Shown here: positions 18,017 through 29,156 of the stretch, piece by piece
Position numbering within the stretch: the stretch's first letter is position 1
How the letters are laid out: the number at the start of each line of letters is the position of its first letter
Assembly (NCBI RefSeq): GCF_001269905.1
Contig: NZ_LHVK01000009.1
Span: forward strand, 124,001 to 188,000
Reading direction: 5' to 3'
Source of the DNA: Pseudomonas corrugata
GTDB lineage: Bacteria > Pseudomonadota > Gammaproteobacteria > Pseudomonadales > Pseudomonadaceae
Length of the DNA stretch: 64,000 bases
Notes under the pieces: generated by a model
Seen by the model: only the letters and a program-made list of their open reading frames with translations
Told to the model about the DNA's origin: nothing
The model's database searches: none
Translations under genes and position numbers: made by a program

Positions 18017-19504
18017 ATGACTTACCAACATCCGCTGCTGTTCAAAGCGCTTTGCTACATCGATGGTCATTGGGTCCACAGCGACAGCGGTGACAGTGTT
18101 GCCGTGCACAACCCCGCCACCCGCACGGTGATCGGCCATGTGCCCATGCTCGACCCGCCGCAGATCGTCGCGGCGGTGGACGCAGCCCATCGTGCGTTTC
18201 CGGCATGGCGCGAGCTGAGCCTGGACGCCCGCGGTGCTGTCCTGCGCCGCTGGGCAGCGTTGATCCTCGAGCACCGTGAAGACCTGGCGCGCATCCTCAG
18301 CCTGGAGCAGGGCAAGCCACTGGCCGAATCCCGCGGTGAAATCGCCTACGCTGCGAGTTTCATCCCCTGGTTTGCCGAAGAGGCCCGACGCTTGTACGGG
18401 CAGAACATTCCCAGCCACATTCCCAATGCCCACCTGGGCACGATCAAGGAACCTGTTGGCGTTTGCGCGCTGCTGACTCCGTGGAACTTTCCCTCGGCGA
18501 TGATCACCCGCAAGGCCGCCGCCGCGCTGGCCTCCGGTTGCACCGTAGTCATCAAGCCGGCCCACGAGACGCCGTATTCGGCCCTGGCCCTGGCGCAACT
18601 GGCCGAGGAAGCGGGCTTCCCTGCCGGAGTGTTCAATGTAGTGCTGGGCGAGCCGCAGATGACCATGGAAACCCTGGTCAAGGACCGGCGTGTGCGCTCC
18701 GTGAGCTTCACTGGCTCCACCCGGGTCGGCAAACTGGTGCTGCAAGCGGCGGCCCACGATGTGAAGAAAGTCGCGTTGGAACTGGGCGGCAACGCGCCGT
18801 TCATCGTCTGCGCCGATGCCGACCTGGCGCTGGCGGTCGAAGTCGCGGTGCAAGCGAAGTTCCAGACCTCGGGCCAGGATTGCTGCGCGGCCAACCGGAT
18901 CATGGTCCAGCGTCCGCTGTACCAGGCGTTTGTCAGCCGTTTCGCTGCAGCGGTCCGCGCCTTGCGGGTCGGGCCGGCCATGGTCGATCGACAGGAGCAG
19001 GACGTTGACGTCGGTCCGTTGATGCACCAGGCCGCGTTCGATGCCACCACCGACCGGGTTGCTGATGCGCTGGCCCTTGGCGCGCAACGCCTGGTGGGTG
19101 GCGAGGCTCACGCCCTGGGCGGATTGTTTTATCAGCCAACAGTCCTGGCCGATGTCACGCCGCAGATGCGCATCTACCGTGAAGAAAACTTTGCACCCAT
19201 CGCCGGGGTGATGCCGTTCGACACCCTGGATGAAGCCATCGAAATGGCCAACGACACCGAGTACGGCCTGGCGGCCTATATTTGCTCCAACCGCCTGGAC
19301 CTCATCTACCCGCTGATCCGCCGTCTCGATCACGCCATGGTGGCGGTCAACGGCGTCAAGTTCACCGGCCACCCGATCCCTTTCGGTGGCATGAAAGCCT
19401 CGGGCCTTGGCCGCGAGGGGGGCAGCGAGGGCTTCGAGCCCTTCGTCGAAACCAAATACTTTTGCCTGCACCATCAAGGCCAGTTCCCAGGAGAATCCGC
19501 ATGA
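18017..19504 (+). CDS. doeC: NAD(P)-dependent aspartate-semialdehyde dehydrogenase of ectoine catabolism
   Basis: 495-residue aldehyde dehydrogenase resembling succinate-semialdehyde dehydrogenases. It oxidises L-aspartate-beta-semialdehyde from DoeD to aspartate. The catalytic site is SGQDCCAANR (the family position is C289, with a second Cys at 290), the general base is in VALELGGNAPF, cofactor contact is in SFTGSTRVGK, and LTPWNFP is present. The ATG at 18017 is preceded by ctggagtg; a much longer open frame upstream overlaps doeX and was not used. The stop overlaps the doeD start (ATGA). Confidence 0.91.
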   Translation: MTYQHPLLFKALCYIDGHWVHSDSGDSVAVHNPATRTVIGHVPMLDPPQIVAAVDAAHRAFPAWRELSLDARGAVLRRWAALILEHREDLARILSLEQGKPLAESRGEIAYAASFIPWFAEEARRLYGQNIPSHIPNAHLGTIKEPVGVCALLTPWNFPSAMITRKAAAALASGCTVVIKPAHETPYSALALAQLAEEAGFPAGVFNVVLGEPQMTMETLVKDRRVRSVSFTGSTRVGKLVLQAAAHDVKKVALELGGNAPFIVCADADLALAVEVAVQAKFQTSGQDCCAANRIMVQRPLYQAFVSRFAAAVRALRVGPAMVDRQEQDVDVGPLMHQAAFDATTDRVADALALGAQRLVGGEAHALGGLFYQPTVLADVTPQMRIYREENFAPIAGVMPFDTLDEAIEMANDTEYGLAAYICSNRLDLIYPLIRRLDHAMVAVNGVKFTGHPIPFGGMKASGLGREGGSEGFEPFVETKYFCLHHQGQFPGESA

Positions 19505-20886
19505 GCCAAGAACTCAACACGCTGTTCGAGCAAGACCGCGCGCATTTCATGCATCCGTCGACCCACGCCCATGACCACGCCAGCGGTGCGCTCAAGGGCC
19601 GGATCATCAAGAGCGCCTCGGGTGTGCGCATCCGTGACCATGAGGGCCGCGATTTCATTGATGCCTTTGCCGGCCTCTACTGCGTGAACATCGGCTACGG
19701 CCGCACCGAAGTTGCCGACGCCATCTACAAGCAAGCCAAGGAGCTGGCCTACTACCACACCTATGTTGGCCATTCGAGCGAGGCGATCATCGAACTGTCG
19801 AGCCGCATCATGGACTGGGCGCCACAGGGGATGAAAAAGGTCTATTACGGCTTGTCCGGCTCCGATGCCAACGAAACCCAGGTCAAGTTGGTGCGCTATT
19901 ACAACAACGTGCTGGGGCGGCCGCAGAAGAAAAAAATCATCTCCCGTGACCGTGGTTACCATGGCTCGGGCATCATGACCGGCAGCCTGACCGGGCTGGC
20001 GACCTTTCACCAGCACTTCGACCTGCCGGTAGAAGGGGTCAAGCACACCGTCTGCCCGCACTGGTATCGCAAAGCGCCGGTGGGCATGGACGAGGCGACC
20101 TTCGTGCGTTACTGCGCCGATGAGCTGGAGAAGATGATCCTGGCCGAAGGACCTGACACCGTGGCGGCGTTCATCGGTGAACCGTTGATGGGCACCGGTG
20201 GCATTATCGTTCCGCCGGCCGGTTACTGGGCGGCGATCCAGGCGGTGCTGAATAAATACGATGTGTTGCTGATTGCCGATGAAGTGGTCTGCGCATTCGG
20301 TCGCCTCGGCTCGAAGATGGGCAGCCAGCGCTACGGCCTCAAGCCGGACCTGATCACCACGGCCAAGGGCCTGACCAGTGCCTATGCACCGTTGTCGGCA
20401 GTGATCATCGGCGAGAAGGTGTGGGGCGTAATCGAAAAAGCCTCACAGGCCGAAGGCGCCATGGGGCATGGCTGGACCTATTCCGGGCACCCGATCTGCG
20501 CGGCGGCGGCACTGGCCAACCTCGACATCCTCGAGCGGGAAAACCTCACCGCCAATGCCGAGGAGGTCGGTGGCTACCTGAATCGTCGCTTGCGTGAAAC
20601 CCTCGAAGGCCATCCGCTGGTGGGCGAAGTGCGCGGGGACGGCATGCTGGCGGCGGTGGAATTCATGGCCGACCGCGAACAGCGCACAGCTTTCGACCCC
20701 GCTCTGAAAGTCGGCCCCAAGGTTTCGGCTGCCTGCCTGGAACGCGGCATGATCGCCCGCGCCATGCCCCACGGCGACATCCTGGGCTTTGCCCCACCGC
20801 TGATCCTCAGCCGCGAAGACGCGGACCTGATCGTTGACATCGCCAAAGACGCCATCGATCAGGTGGCGGGTGAAGTGTTGGGGTGA
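19501..20886 (+). CDS. doeD: L-2,4-diaminobutyrate aminotransferase
   Basis: 461-residue class III aminotransferase that converts diaminobutyrate to aspartate-semialdehyde. Seen are GLSGSDANETQVKLVRYYNN, SRDRGYHGSGIMTGSLTG, the pyridine-Asp stretch LLIADEVVCAFGRLG, and the PLP lysine in TTAKGLTSAY (K289). It overlaps doeC by 4 bases, coupling the two enzymes of the last two pathway steps. Length is typical. Confidence 0.92.
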   Translation: MSQELNTLFEQDRAHFMHPSTHAHDHASGALKGRIIKSASGVRIRDHEGRDFIDAFAGLYCVNIGYGRTEVADAIYKQAKELAYYHTYVGHSSEAIIELSSRIMDWAPQGMKKVYYGLSGSDANETQVKLVRYYNNVLGRPQKKKIISRDRGYHGSGIMTGSLTGLATFHQHFDLPVEGVKHTVCPHWYRKAPVGMDEATFVRYCADELEKMILAEGPDTVAAFIGEPLMGTGGIIVPPAGYWAAIQAVLNKYDVLLIADEVVCAFGRLGSKMGSQRYGLKPDLITTAKGLTSAYAPLSAVIIGEKVWGVIEKASQAEGAMGHGWTYSGHPICAAAALANLDILERENLTANAEEVGGYLNRRLRETLEGHPLVGEVRGDGMLAAVEFMADREQRTAFDPALKVGPKVSAACLERGMIARAMPHGDILGFAPPLILSREDADLIVDIAKDAIDQVAGEVLG

Positions 20887-20940
20887 GGCTGTTGGGAGTG
20901 TGATGGCGGTCTATCCGAGCCGGTGGGATCTGCTGCCGTC

Positions 20941-21016
20941 ATCGCGAGCAGGCTCGCTCCCACAGGGTCGGATACACCGCAGATCCACTGTGGGAGCGAG
21001 CCTGCTCGCGATAGCG
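20941..21016. repeat. REPIN (inverted REP pair)
   Basis: atcgcgagcaggctcgctcccacag at 20941 and its inverse ending at 21016 lie between the convergent doeD and PhoD-like genes. Confidence 0.9.
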
Positions 21017-21044
21017 GTCTACCGGAATCGGCGAAGTCGCGCCG

Positions 21045-22976
21045 TCAACGCGGTCCCAGCATCCGCGTCGGCGGTTTGCCGTTGGCGTTGTGCTGGTAGA
21101 TCTGCGTGGGCTGGCCTTGCTCATTGAAAAACACCTGCCCGATCCCGGCCGAGTTCCACAAGCGCTCTCCCGCCTCGGCATGTTCCGGGGTGTGGGGGAT
21201 GATGCGCATGCGTCGGCGCTGGGTGAACCAGTTCAAGGGCGAACGTGGGGCGTAGAGCCAACGGTTCAGGCGGTCGAACCATTCCAGCAGCACCGGTGGG
21301 AACTCATTCTTGATGCCACTGCTGGTGATCTGCCAGATGCGCGGGCCGCCCTTGCGGTGCGGGATCAAGACCTCGTAGACGAAGGAATAATGCACATCCC
21401 CTGAAAGCACCACATAGTTCCCCGGGGTCCGCGAGTGTCGGAAAATGTTCAGGATCACCTGGGCTGCGCCGCGGTGGGCCATCCAGTTTTCCGCGTCCAC
21501 CAGCAATGGATAACCACACCAACTGAACACCCGCTGCACGGTTTCGATCAGCTTCACCCCGAAGATCGGCGCCGGCGAAACGATGATCGCCGAAGGGTGG
21601 TCCAGCAGTTCCTGTTGCAGTTCGCTCAGGGCTTCCCAGTCCAGCAAACCGGAGGGATGCCTGAGGTTGCGTTCGCTGCGCCAGCGGCGGGTGCGGGTGT
21701 CGAGCACCACCAGGGCCGGGGTGCTGGGCAGTACGTAGTGCCACTGCTGGAAGCCCAGCAAGGTATCGATCAGGGAGTCCTGGGGGCCGCTGTCGAGGTA
21801 GCGGTCCCGTGCCGTGTCGCTCAGGGCCACGGTCTGGCGAACCACATCTTCGAACGCATCGGGGTTGTTGCCCCATCCCTGACAGAGCATGTAGGCGATC
21901 AACGCGTTGCCGATGATGCGCTTGGAGAACGGGTGACCATAGGCTGTTTCTTCCCATTGCGCGGACAGATTCCAGTCATCGGTGATGTCGTGATCGTCGA
22001 AGATCATCAGGCTCGACAGGTGCGCGAACACCCGCGCCACGCTACCCAGGCCGGCCTTGAAGCCATCGATGCGTTGCTGCTCCAACGCGTAGCGCTGGCG
22101 TCGTTCGGGTGTCAGTTCGGGTGGCTGCGGGTCGATCAGCGTCCATGGCACCGGCGACCAGACCAGCAGGTACATCGCCAAGACCTCGGCGAAGGTCACC
22201 AGGTGATTGTCGGCGCTGCTGCTGGTGAAAATCGGCTTGCGCGCGCCGCCGAAAAATCGCTCGCGCAGGGTTTCGTTGCTTTCCAGGGCCGGCAACAGAT
22301 CGGCGCGGTGGTAGTAGCTGGCCGGGTGCCGATAAAGCCGGGCGCTGTCTTCCACCACTGCACCGTCCAGGCATTCCTCGAACAACCCCAACCGCTCGAT
22401 CAGCGCGTGAATCGCCCGTAGCATCGGCCCGGCCACGTCATCGGCGTAGACTTGGTCGCCACTCATCATCAACAGCGCCGGCCGTTGCCCGGTAGCCTGG
22501 GCGAGCAGCCGATCGACACAGAGCAAGCCGTCGTTGGCCGGATGATGAGGCTTGCGACACGAGCCGTGGACCAGTTGCCCGATACGCGAATGCAGCACGA
22601 AGGTCGGCCGTGTAGCCTCGCCATACAGCAGGTGCGGCGCCCACTCGGCGATGGGTGCGCCGTCCACCAACAGGTCGTATTCCAGCGCGATGTCCTGAGG
22701 CAATGGCTGGTCGAGCCGTACATCGATCAGGTGCACAAACGCGTGCTGCCCCACCGGTACCACCGTGCAGCGTTCGGCCTCCAGCGCCAGATCGCCCACA
22801 CCTTCCACCTGCAATGTCAACGCCAGCGACCGCGTCCCTACCAGCCACATCACCAACCGCGTGGGCTCCAGCCGCCGCAACAGCGGGCCGACCAGGACAG
22901 GGGGCAGGACAGTGGGGATATCAGGGGGGAACGGCATGCGCGGGTAAGGCTCTGGCTCAGGTGGAGCAGGGATCAT
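21045..22976 (-). CDS. PhoD-like metallophosphatase
   Basis: 643-residue protein of the PhoD-like alkaline phosphatase/phosphodiesterase superfamily. Metal-binding motifs are MSGDQVYADD (about 171-180), FDDHDITDDW (326-335), and GDVHYSFVYE further on, each in the expected order. There is no clear signal peptide; the N-terminus is Pro-rich (PPEPEPYPRMPFPPD). It is larger than secreted PhoD enzymes and resembles the cytoplasmic PhoD-like proteins found in many proteobacteria, whose substrate is unknown. It is a single gene, convergent with doeD. Confidence 0.85.
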   Translation of the reverse strand: MIPAPPEPEPYPRMPFPPDIPTVLPPVLVGPLLRRLEPTRLVMWLVGTRSLALTLQVEGVGDLALEAERCTVVPVGQHAFVHLIDVRLDQPLPQDIALEYDLLVDGAPIAEWAPHLLYGEATRPTFVLHSRIGQLVHGSCRKPHHPANDGLLCVDRLLAQATGQRPALLMMSGDQVYADDVAGPMLRAIHALIERLGLFEECLDGAVVEDSARLYRHPASYYHRADLLPALESNETLRERFFGGARKPIFTSSSADNHLVTFAEVLAMYLLVWSPVPWTLIDPQPPELTPERRQRYALEQQRIDGFKAGLGSVARVFAHLSSLMIFDDHDITDDWNLSAQWEETAYGHPFSKRIIGNALIAYMLCQGWGNNPDAFEDVVRQTVALSDTARDRYLDSGPQDSLIDTLLGFQQWHYVLPSTPALVVLDTRTRRWRSERNLRHPSGLLDWEALSELQQELLDHPSAIIVSPAPIFGVKLIETVQRVFSWCGYPLLVDAENWMAHRGAAQVILNIFRHSRTPGNYVVLSGDVHYSFVYEVLIPHRKGGPRIWQITSSGIKNEFPPVLLEWFDRLNRWLYAPRSPLNWFTQRRRMRIIPHTPEHAEAGERLWNSAGIGQVFFNEQGQPTQIYQHNANGKPPTRMLGPR

Positions 22977-23033
22977 AACGCAGTGCGCTTTGGCATTGAG
23001 GAGGAGGGATGATCAAGAGCAGCAGACACCACG

Positions 23034-23067
23034 CCTGTGGCGAGGGGATAAATCCCCTCGCCACAGG
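23034..23067. repeat. Short palindrome of the second repeat family
   Basis: cctgtggcgagggga and tcccctcgccacagg are exact 15-base complements around a 4-base loop. It lies between the dctP stop and the PhoD-like start and may also terminate dctP transcription. Confidence 0.85.
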
Positions 23068-23075
23068 CAGCTCGA

Positions 23076-24156
<1,081 letters not shown>

Positions 24157-24247
24157 AATCGCCGACCGCAGGATGCCCGTCCAAGAGAGGGCCCTCAGTA
24201 TCTGCTAGGCTATGCCGTCAGAATCGAGAACCTAAGGAAGGGGCAGG

Positions 24248-24760
24248 ATGTTCACATTCGATAAATTATGGAGCAGCCATCCGCAGATATTCGGCGATGC
24301 CGCGCCCTGCAGAACCAAAGGCGCCAAAAACTTCAGCGACCAATGTGCGATCAACCTCGGCGTAGCCCTGCGTCGCGCCGGTGCCGACATAAGCCAGCTC
24401 AAAAGCGTGCGCCATTGTTGGCAGCACCCCAAAAGCGAAGGGCACATACTGGCCGCCGAAGAACTCGCCAACGCCTTGAACCACGCCAGGATTCCCGGCT
24501 TGCAGCCTATGAAGGCCGTCAAAAGTGAAGACTTCGAAGATGCCCTGAAAGGGCAGCAGGGTGTCATTTTTTTCAAGGACTTCTGGCGTCGGGCAAATGA
24601 AACCACTGCCGGTCGCAGTGGTGACCACATCGACTTATGGAATGGTCGGCGCCTGACGGATTGGATGAGCTACGTGCGTATACAGATGGGTTTTTCGATC
24701 GAAGGTACGTTTTCGGATTTCCATGACTCCAAGGACATCTGGTTCTGGAGAGTCATATGA
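24248..24760 (+). CDS. Type VI secretion amidase effector, Tae4 family
   Basis: 170-residue protein with the Tae4 cysteine-peptidase pattern: catalytic Cys33 in DQCAINLGVAL and catalytic His127 in GDHIDLWNGRRLT, with VIFFKDFW between. Tae4 enzymes are delivered by type VI secretion and cleave peptide stems of peptidoglycan in the periplasm of rivals. No signal peptide, as expected for a secreted cargo. The ATG follows a good site (aaggaaggggcagg). The stop overlaps the start of the next gene (ATGA). No T6SS structural genes are in the window, so this is an orphan effector locus. Family call is from motifs only. Confidence 0.8.
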   Translation: MFTFDKLWSSHPQIFGDAAPCRTKGAKNFSDQCAINLGVALRRAGADISQLKSVRHCWQHPKSEGHILAAEELANALNHARIPGLQPMKAVKSEDFEDALKGQQGVIFFKDFWRRANETTAGRSGDHIDLWNGRRLTDWMSYVRIQMGFSIEGTFSDFHDSKDIWFWRVI

Positions 24761-24984
24761 ACGTCATCAAGGGAACGTTGTTTGTCCTCCTGATCATTGT
24801 CCTGGCCGTCGGGGCGTTCAATCTGGTTTTCATCGCGGTCGGCAACTACTTTGGGCCGTTCTACGAAAGCGAGGCGGATCAGAGCCGTAACTTTGCGATC
24901 TGGTTGTTCGGTAATGCCGGGGTGGTGATCATCGCGGCGGTGGTCGGGGGCTTGTGGAATCGCCGGCGCAACCGCCGAATCTGA
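24757..24984 (+). CDS. Small two-helix membrane protein, candidate immunity partner of the Tae4-like amidase
   Basis: 75 residues with two predicted membrane helices (about 5-28 and 46-66) and a basic C-terminus (RRRNRR). Its ATG overlaps the amidase stop by 4 bases, the usual arrangement of effector and immunity genes. It does not resemble the periplasmic Tai4 immunity fold, which is larger and starts with a cleavable signal. The loop between helices (about 29-45, acidic, with ESEADQSRN) would face the periplasm or cytoplasm depending on topology. Function as immunity is an inference from position. Confidence 0.7.
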   Translation: MNVIKGTLFVLLIIVLAVGAFNLVFIAVGNYFGPFYESEADQSRNFAIWLFGNAGVVIIAAVVGGLWNRRRNRRI

Positions 24985-25170
24985 CCACGCCACAGCATCG
25001 CAGGAATGCCGCGGCACCCACAGGTCACAGCGACGCCCTGAAGGGCGCCGCTGCAAGGCTGAGACTCAAACCTTTGCAGGGTTCTGTTTTTGCGGATCAA
25101 TGCCGCGAGGGCGATGAAGTGCCGATCCCCTGCGCTGAAGTCAACGCGATGGTTCTGGAACCGAGGCGTC

Positions 25171-25199
25171 TTTATCGCGGGCAAGCCTTGCTCCCACAG
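25171..25199. repeat. Single REP arm
   Basis: tttatcgcgggcaagccttgctcccacag resembles one arm of the REP family; no inverted partner was found nearby. Confidence 0.6.
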
Positions 25200-25215
25200 T
25201 CGATCGGCAGTTCGG

Positions 25216-25281
25216 TCATTGAGCCTGGTTGGCGATCTGCACCACCTTGAGCAGATCCGCTCCGATCTCCTTTTCGAACTC
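25216..25281 (-). pseudogene. 3' remnant of a third dctP gene
   Basis: Read on the minus strand these bases encode EFEKEIGADLLKVVQIANQ-AQ and a stop. This matches the C-terminus of dctP paralogue 1 ([19 protein letters not shown]) and of paralogue 2. Homology stops upstream of the first Glu. It lies 43 bases beyond the dctM stop, where a dctP gene once stood. Together with the intact copy at 23076 it brackets the amidase module, suggesting insertion or duplication with deletion at this spot. The stretch 24985-25323 otherwise holds only a REP arm. Confidence 0.8.
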
Positions 25282-25323
25282 CGGGAGAAAACCGCCGCCG
25301 CCACGATTCCGGCAGGCCGGGGA

Positions 25324-26607
25324 TTAATTCATCCCCAACCAGTTCGGCAACGCCAACGAGATCCACGGCACATAGGTGATCAGCATCAGGAACGTCAGCA
25401 GGATCATCAACCACGGCAAGGCCGCTCGGATGGTGGCGGGCAGGGACATGCCGGTCACCGCTGAGGTCACGAACAGGTTCAGGCCCACCGGCGGTGTAAT
25501 CAAACCGATCTCCAGGTTCACCACCATGATGATGCCCAGGTGGATCGGGTCGATACCCAGTTGCGTGGCGATAGGGAACAGGATCGGTGCCAGGATCAGG
25601 ATGATTGCCGATGGCTCCATGAATGCGCCGGCAACCAGCAGCACGATGTTCACCACCAGCAGGAACGTCACGGGGGTGAGCCCTGCATCGATCACCCAGG
25701 CGGTGATTTGCTGGGGAAGTTGCTCGGTGGTCAGCACATGGGCGAAGAGCATGGCGTTGGCGATGATGAACATCAGCATGATGCTCAGCTTGGCCGACTC
25801 CAGCAGTACCTTCGGCGTTTCACGGAACGTGAGGTCCTTGTAGACGAACAAGGCGATGAACGCCGAGTACACCGCAGCCACCGCAGCTGCTTCGGTTGGG
25901 GTGAACATCCCCGAATAGATCCCGCCGAGGATGATGATCATCAACAGCAGACCCCACAACGCCTTGCGCGCCGTAGACAGCCATTCACGGAACGTTGCCC
26001 GGGGCAGGGCCGGCAGGTTCTTTTTCACTGCGACGATGTAGATCGCTACCATCAACGAAATACCCAGCAGCACCCCGGGAATCACACCGGCCATGAACAA
26101 CTTGCCCACGGAGGATTCGGTCGCGGCGGCATACACCACCATCACGATCGAGGGCGGAATCAGGATTCCCAGTGTCCCGGCGTTGCACACGATACCGGCG
26201 CCGAACGATTGTGGATAACCCGAGCGCACCATGCCGGCAATGGCGATGGAGCCAACCGCCGCCACCGTCGCCGGACTTGAGCCGGACAGCGCCGCAAACA
26301 GCATGCACGCCAGCACTGCCGCAATCGCCAGGCCGCCGCGGATGTGACCGACGCAGGCGTTGGCGAAGTCGATCAGCCGTCGCGCCACGCCGCCTGTGGT
26401 CATGAACGCGCCGGCCAGCAGGAAGAATGGAATGGCCAACAGCGTGTAGTGTTCAGAGGTTTCGAACAGCTTGATCGCCAGGGAGCGTACCGAGTCCGGG
26501 CTGAAGAAAATAATGGTCAGCGAACCGGCCAGCCCCAAAGAAATGGCAATGGGCACGCCGATCAGCATCAGGGCAAACAGTGCCGCAAACAGGAAGGCAA
26601 TGGTCAT
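25324..26607 (-). CDS. dctM: TRAP transporter large permease subunit
   Basis: 427-residue DctM-type permease with about 12 hydrophobic segments. Family features include GVPIAISLGLAG near the N-terminus, IPFFLLAGAFMTTGG, the SGSSPATVAAVGSIAIAGM stretch and GIVCNAGTLGILIPPSI. It forms the Na+-dependent transport channel. Its start overlaps the dctQ stop by 4 bases. It is downstream of dctP paralogue 2 and dctQ in a minus-strand dctPQM operon. Confidence 0.93.
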   Translation of the reverse strand: MTIAFLFAALFALMLIGVPIAISLGLAGSLTIIFFSPDSVRSLAIKLFETSEHYTLLAIPFFLLAGAFMTTGGVARRLIDFANACVGHIRGGLAIAAVLACMLFAALSGSSPATVAAVGSIAIAGMVRSGYPQSFGAGIVCNAGTLGILIPPSIVMVVYAAATESSVGKLFMAGVIPGVLLGISLMVAIYIVAVKKNLPALPRATFREWLSTARKALWGLLLMIIILGGIYSGMFTPTEAAAVAAVYSAFIALFVYKDLTFRETPKVLLESAKLSIMLMFIIANAMLFAHVLTTEQLPQQITAWVIDAGLTPVTFLLVVNIVLLVAGAFMEPSAIILILAPILFPIATQLGIDPIHLGIIMVVNLEIGLITPPVGLNLFVTSAVTGMSLPATIRAALPWLMILLTFLMLITYVPWISLALPNWLGMN

Positions 26608-27236
26608 GGTTTGTCTTCCTCGTGTTCGGTCAGCTTCATCGCTTCCGCCGCTTCATCGGCCAGGCCCAGGCCTGTCTGACGATTCCTCAGGATGCGCACG
26701 AGGATTTCCGCGAAGCGGATAAACACCAGGGCAAAGCCCACCGGTACGATCAACCCGATGTGCCATTGCATGATGCCGAATTGACCCAGGTCCTCGGCGC
26801 CGATCTGCGCGATCATCAACGTATTGATCCATTCGTAGCTCGCCACCGCCAGCAGCCCGGCGTAGCTCAGGCAGAACAGGCAGGCGATCACTCCGATAAA
26901 GCGCTGTACTGGCTTGCTGGCCAGTTTTACCAGCGCGTCGACGCCGATATGTCCGGCGGTGCGCACGCCATACGACAAGCCGAAAAAGATCAGCCAGCCG
27001 AACAGCGCCTTGGTCAGCGAGCTGCTCCAGGTCATGGCCTGGGCCATATTCATGATGCCGTCGCCAATGGCAAATGCCGACTCGCTGGCGGCAGGCCAGT
27101 TGTCGCCAATGCTGTAAAAAACGGTGTAGAGGTTATTGAGCACGACATAAACGAAAGTGACCAACGTCATGGCGGCCAGAAGGAAGGCAATGAAACCTTC
27201 CTCGAAGTGTTCCCAGGTGCGCCGAAAAGCGTTCAT
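26604..27236 (-). CDS. dctQ: TRAP transporter small permease subunit
   Basis: 210-residue four-helix DctQ subunit (helices near residues 15-40, 70-90, 107-130 and 152-178). Family motifs include SSSLTKALFGWLIFFGLSYG and RTAGHIGVDAL. I chose the ATG at 27236 because gcaggag lies 9 bases before it; an in-frame ATG at 27245 would sit directly on that site. It overlaps dctM by 4 bases. A hairpin at 27266-27291 separates it from dctP. Confidence 0.9.
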   Translation of the reverse strand: MNAFRRTWEHFEEGFIAFLLAAMTLVTFVYVVLNNLYTVFYSIGDNWPAASESAFAIGDGIMNMAQAMTWSSSLTKALFGWLIFFGLSYGVRTAGHIGVDALVKLASKPVQRFIGVIACLFCLSYAGLLAVASYEWINTLMIAQIGAEDLGQFGIMQWHIGLIVPVGFALVFIRFAEILVRILRNRQTGLGLADEAAEAMKLTEHEEDKP

Positions 27237-27265
27237 GGAGGACATCTCCTGCAGGGGGACGACAA

Positions 27266-27291
27266 GCCGGTGCCGCCGTGGCGGCACCGGC
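27266..27291 (-). promoter_or_regulatory. Intercistronic hairpin between dctP and dctQ
   Basis: Perfect 11-bp stem gccggtgccgc / gcggcaccggc with a 4-base loop, immediately downstream of the dctP stop and without a T run. Such stems often protect the upstream message and give more binding protein than permease; that role is inferred. Confidence 0.65.
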
Positions 27292-27298
27292 CAACCCA

Positions 27299-28737
<1,439 letters not shown>

Positions 28738-29109
28738 ATGATCGACTTCAACAACAAAGGCTTCTTCAAGCTCAAGCAGAACGATGAATATGCCGAGCGT
28801 GTCACGGCCCTGCTGCTGGACGGCGAGCAGGTCATCGACGCCTATAAATCCATGCGTGACGGCGTGGTTTTCACCAATAAACGTATCATTGCGGTGAACG
28901 TACAAGGCATCACCGGCAGCAAGAAGGACTTTACCTCTCTGCCGTACAAGAACATCGTGGCTTACTCGGTCGAAACATCCGGCACTTTCGATCTGGATTC
29001 CGAGCTGGAGATCTACTTCTCGTCCCTGGGCAAGGTGAAGTTCGAATTCACCGGCAAGACGGGAATCGTTGAGATCTCCAAGGTGATTTCCAAGCACCTT
29101 CTGGCTTGA
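28738..29109 (+). CDS. Bacterial PH-domain protein
   Basis: 123-residue cytoplasmic protein covering a single bacterial pleckstrin-homology domain (bPH type). The pattern is LLLDGEQVIDAYKSMRDGVVFTNKRIIAVN with the hallmark FTNKRIIAV, then SLPYKNIVAYSVETSG, DLDSELEIYFSS and a C-terminal helix ISKVISKHLLA. Such proteins form oligomeric rings and are of uncertain function. It stands alone, convergent with the decarboxylase gene. Confidence 0.85.
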   Translation: MIDFNNKGFFKLKQNDEYAERVTALLLDGEQVIDAYKSMRDGVVFTNKRIIAVNVQGITGSKKDFTSLPYKNIVAYSVETSGTFDLDSELEIYFSSLGKVKFEFTGKTGIVEISKVISKHLLA

Positions 29110-29132
29110 CCTCAGGACTCGCTGGAGGGAGG

Positions 29133-29151
29133 GGCGCCAGGGGGCGGCGCC
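29133..29151. terminator. Possible hairpin terminator between convergent genes
   Basis: ggcgcc stem (29133-29138 with 29146-29151) around a 7-base loop followed by ttctctc; weak candidate serving the PH-domain gene. Confidence 0.4.
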
Positions 29152-29156
29152 TTCTC

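Noticed and set aside
17990..19477. 495-codon minus-strand open frame over doeC
   Set aside because: Mirror of an aldehyde dehydrogenase with an intact active site.
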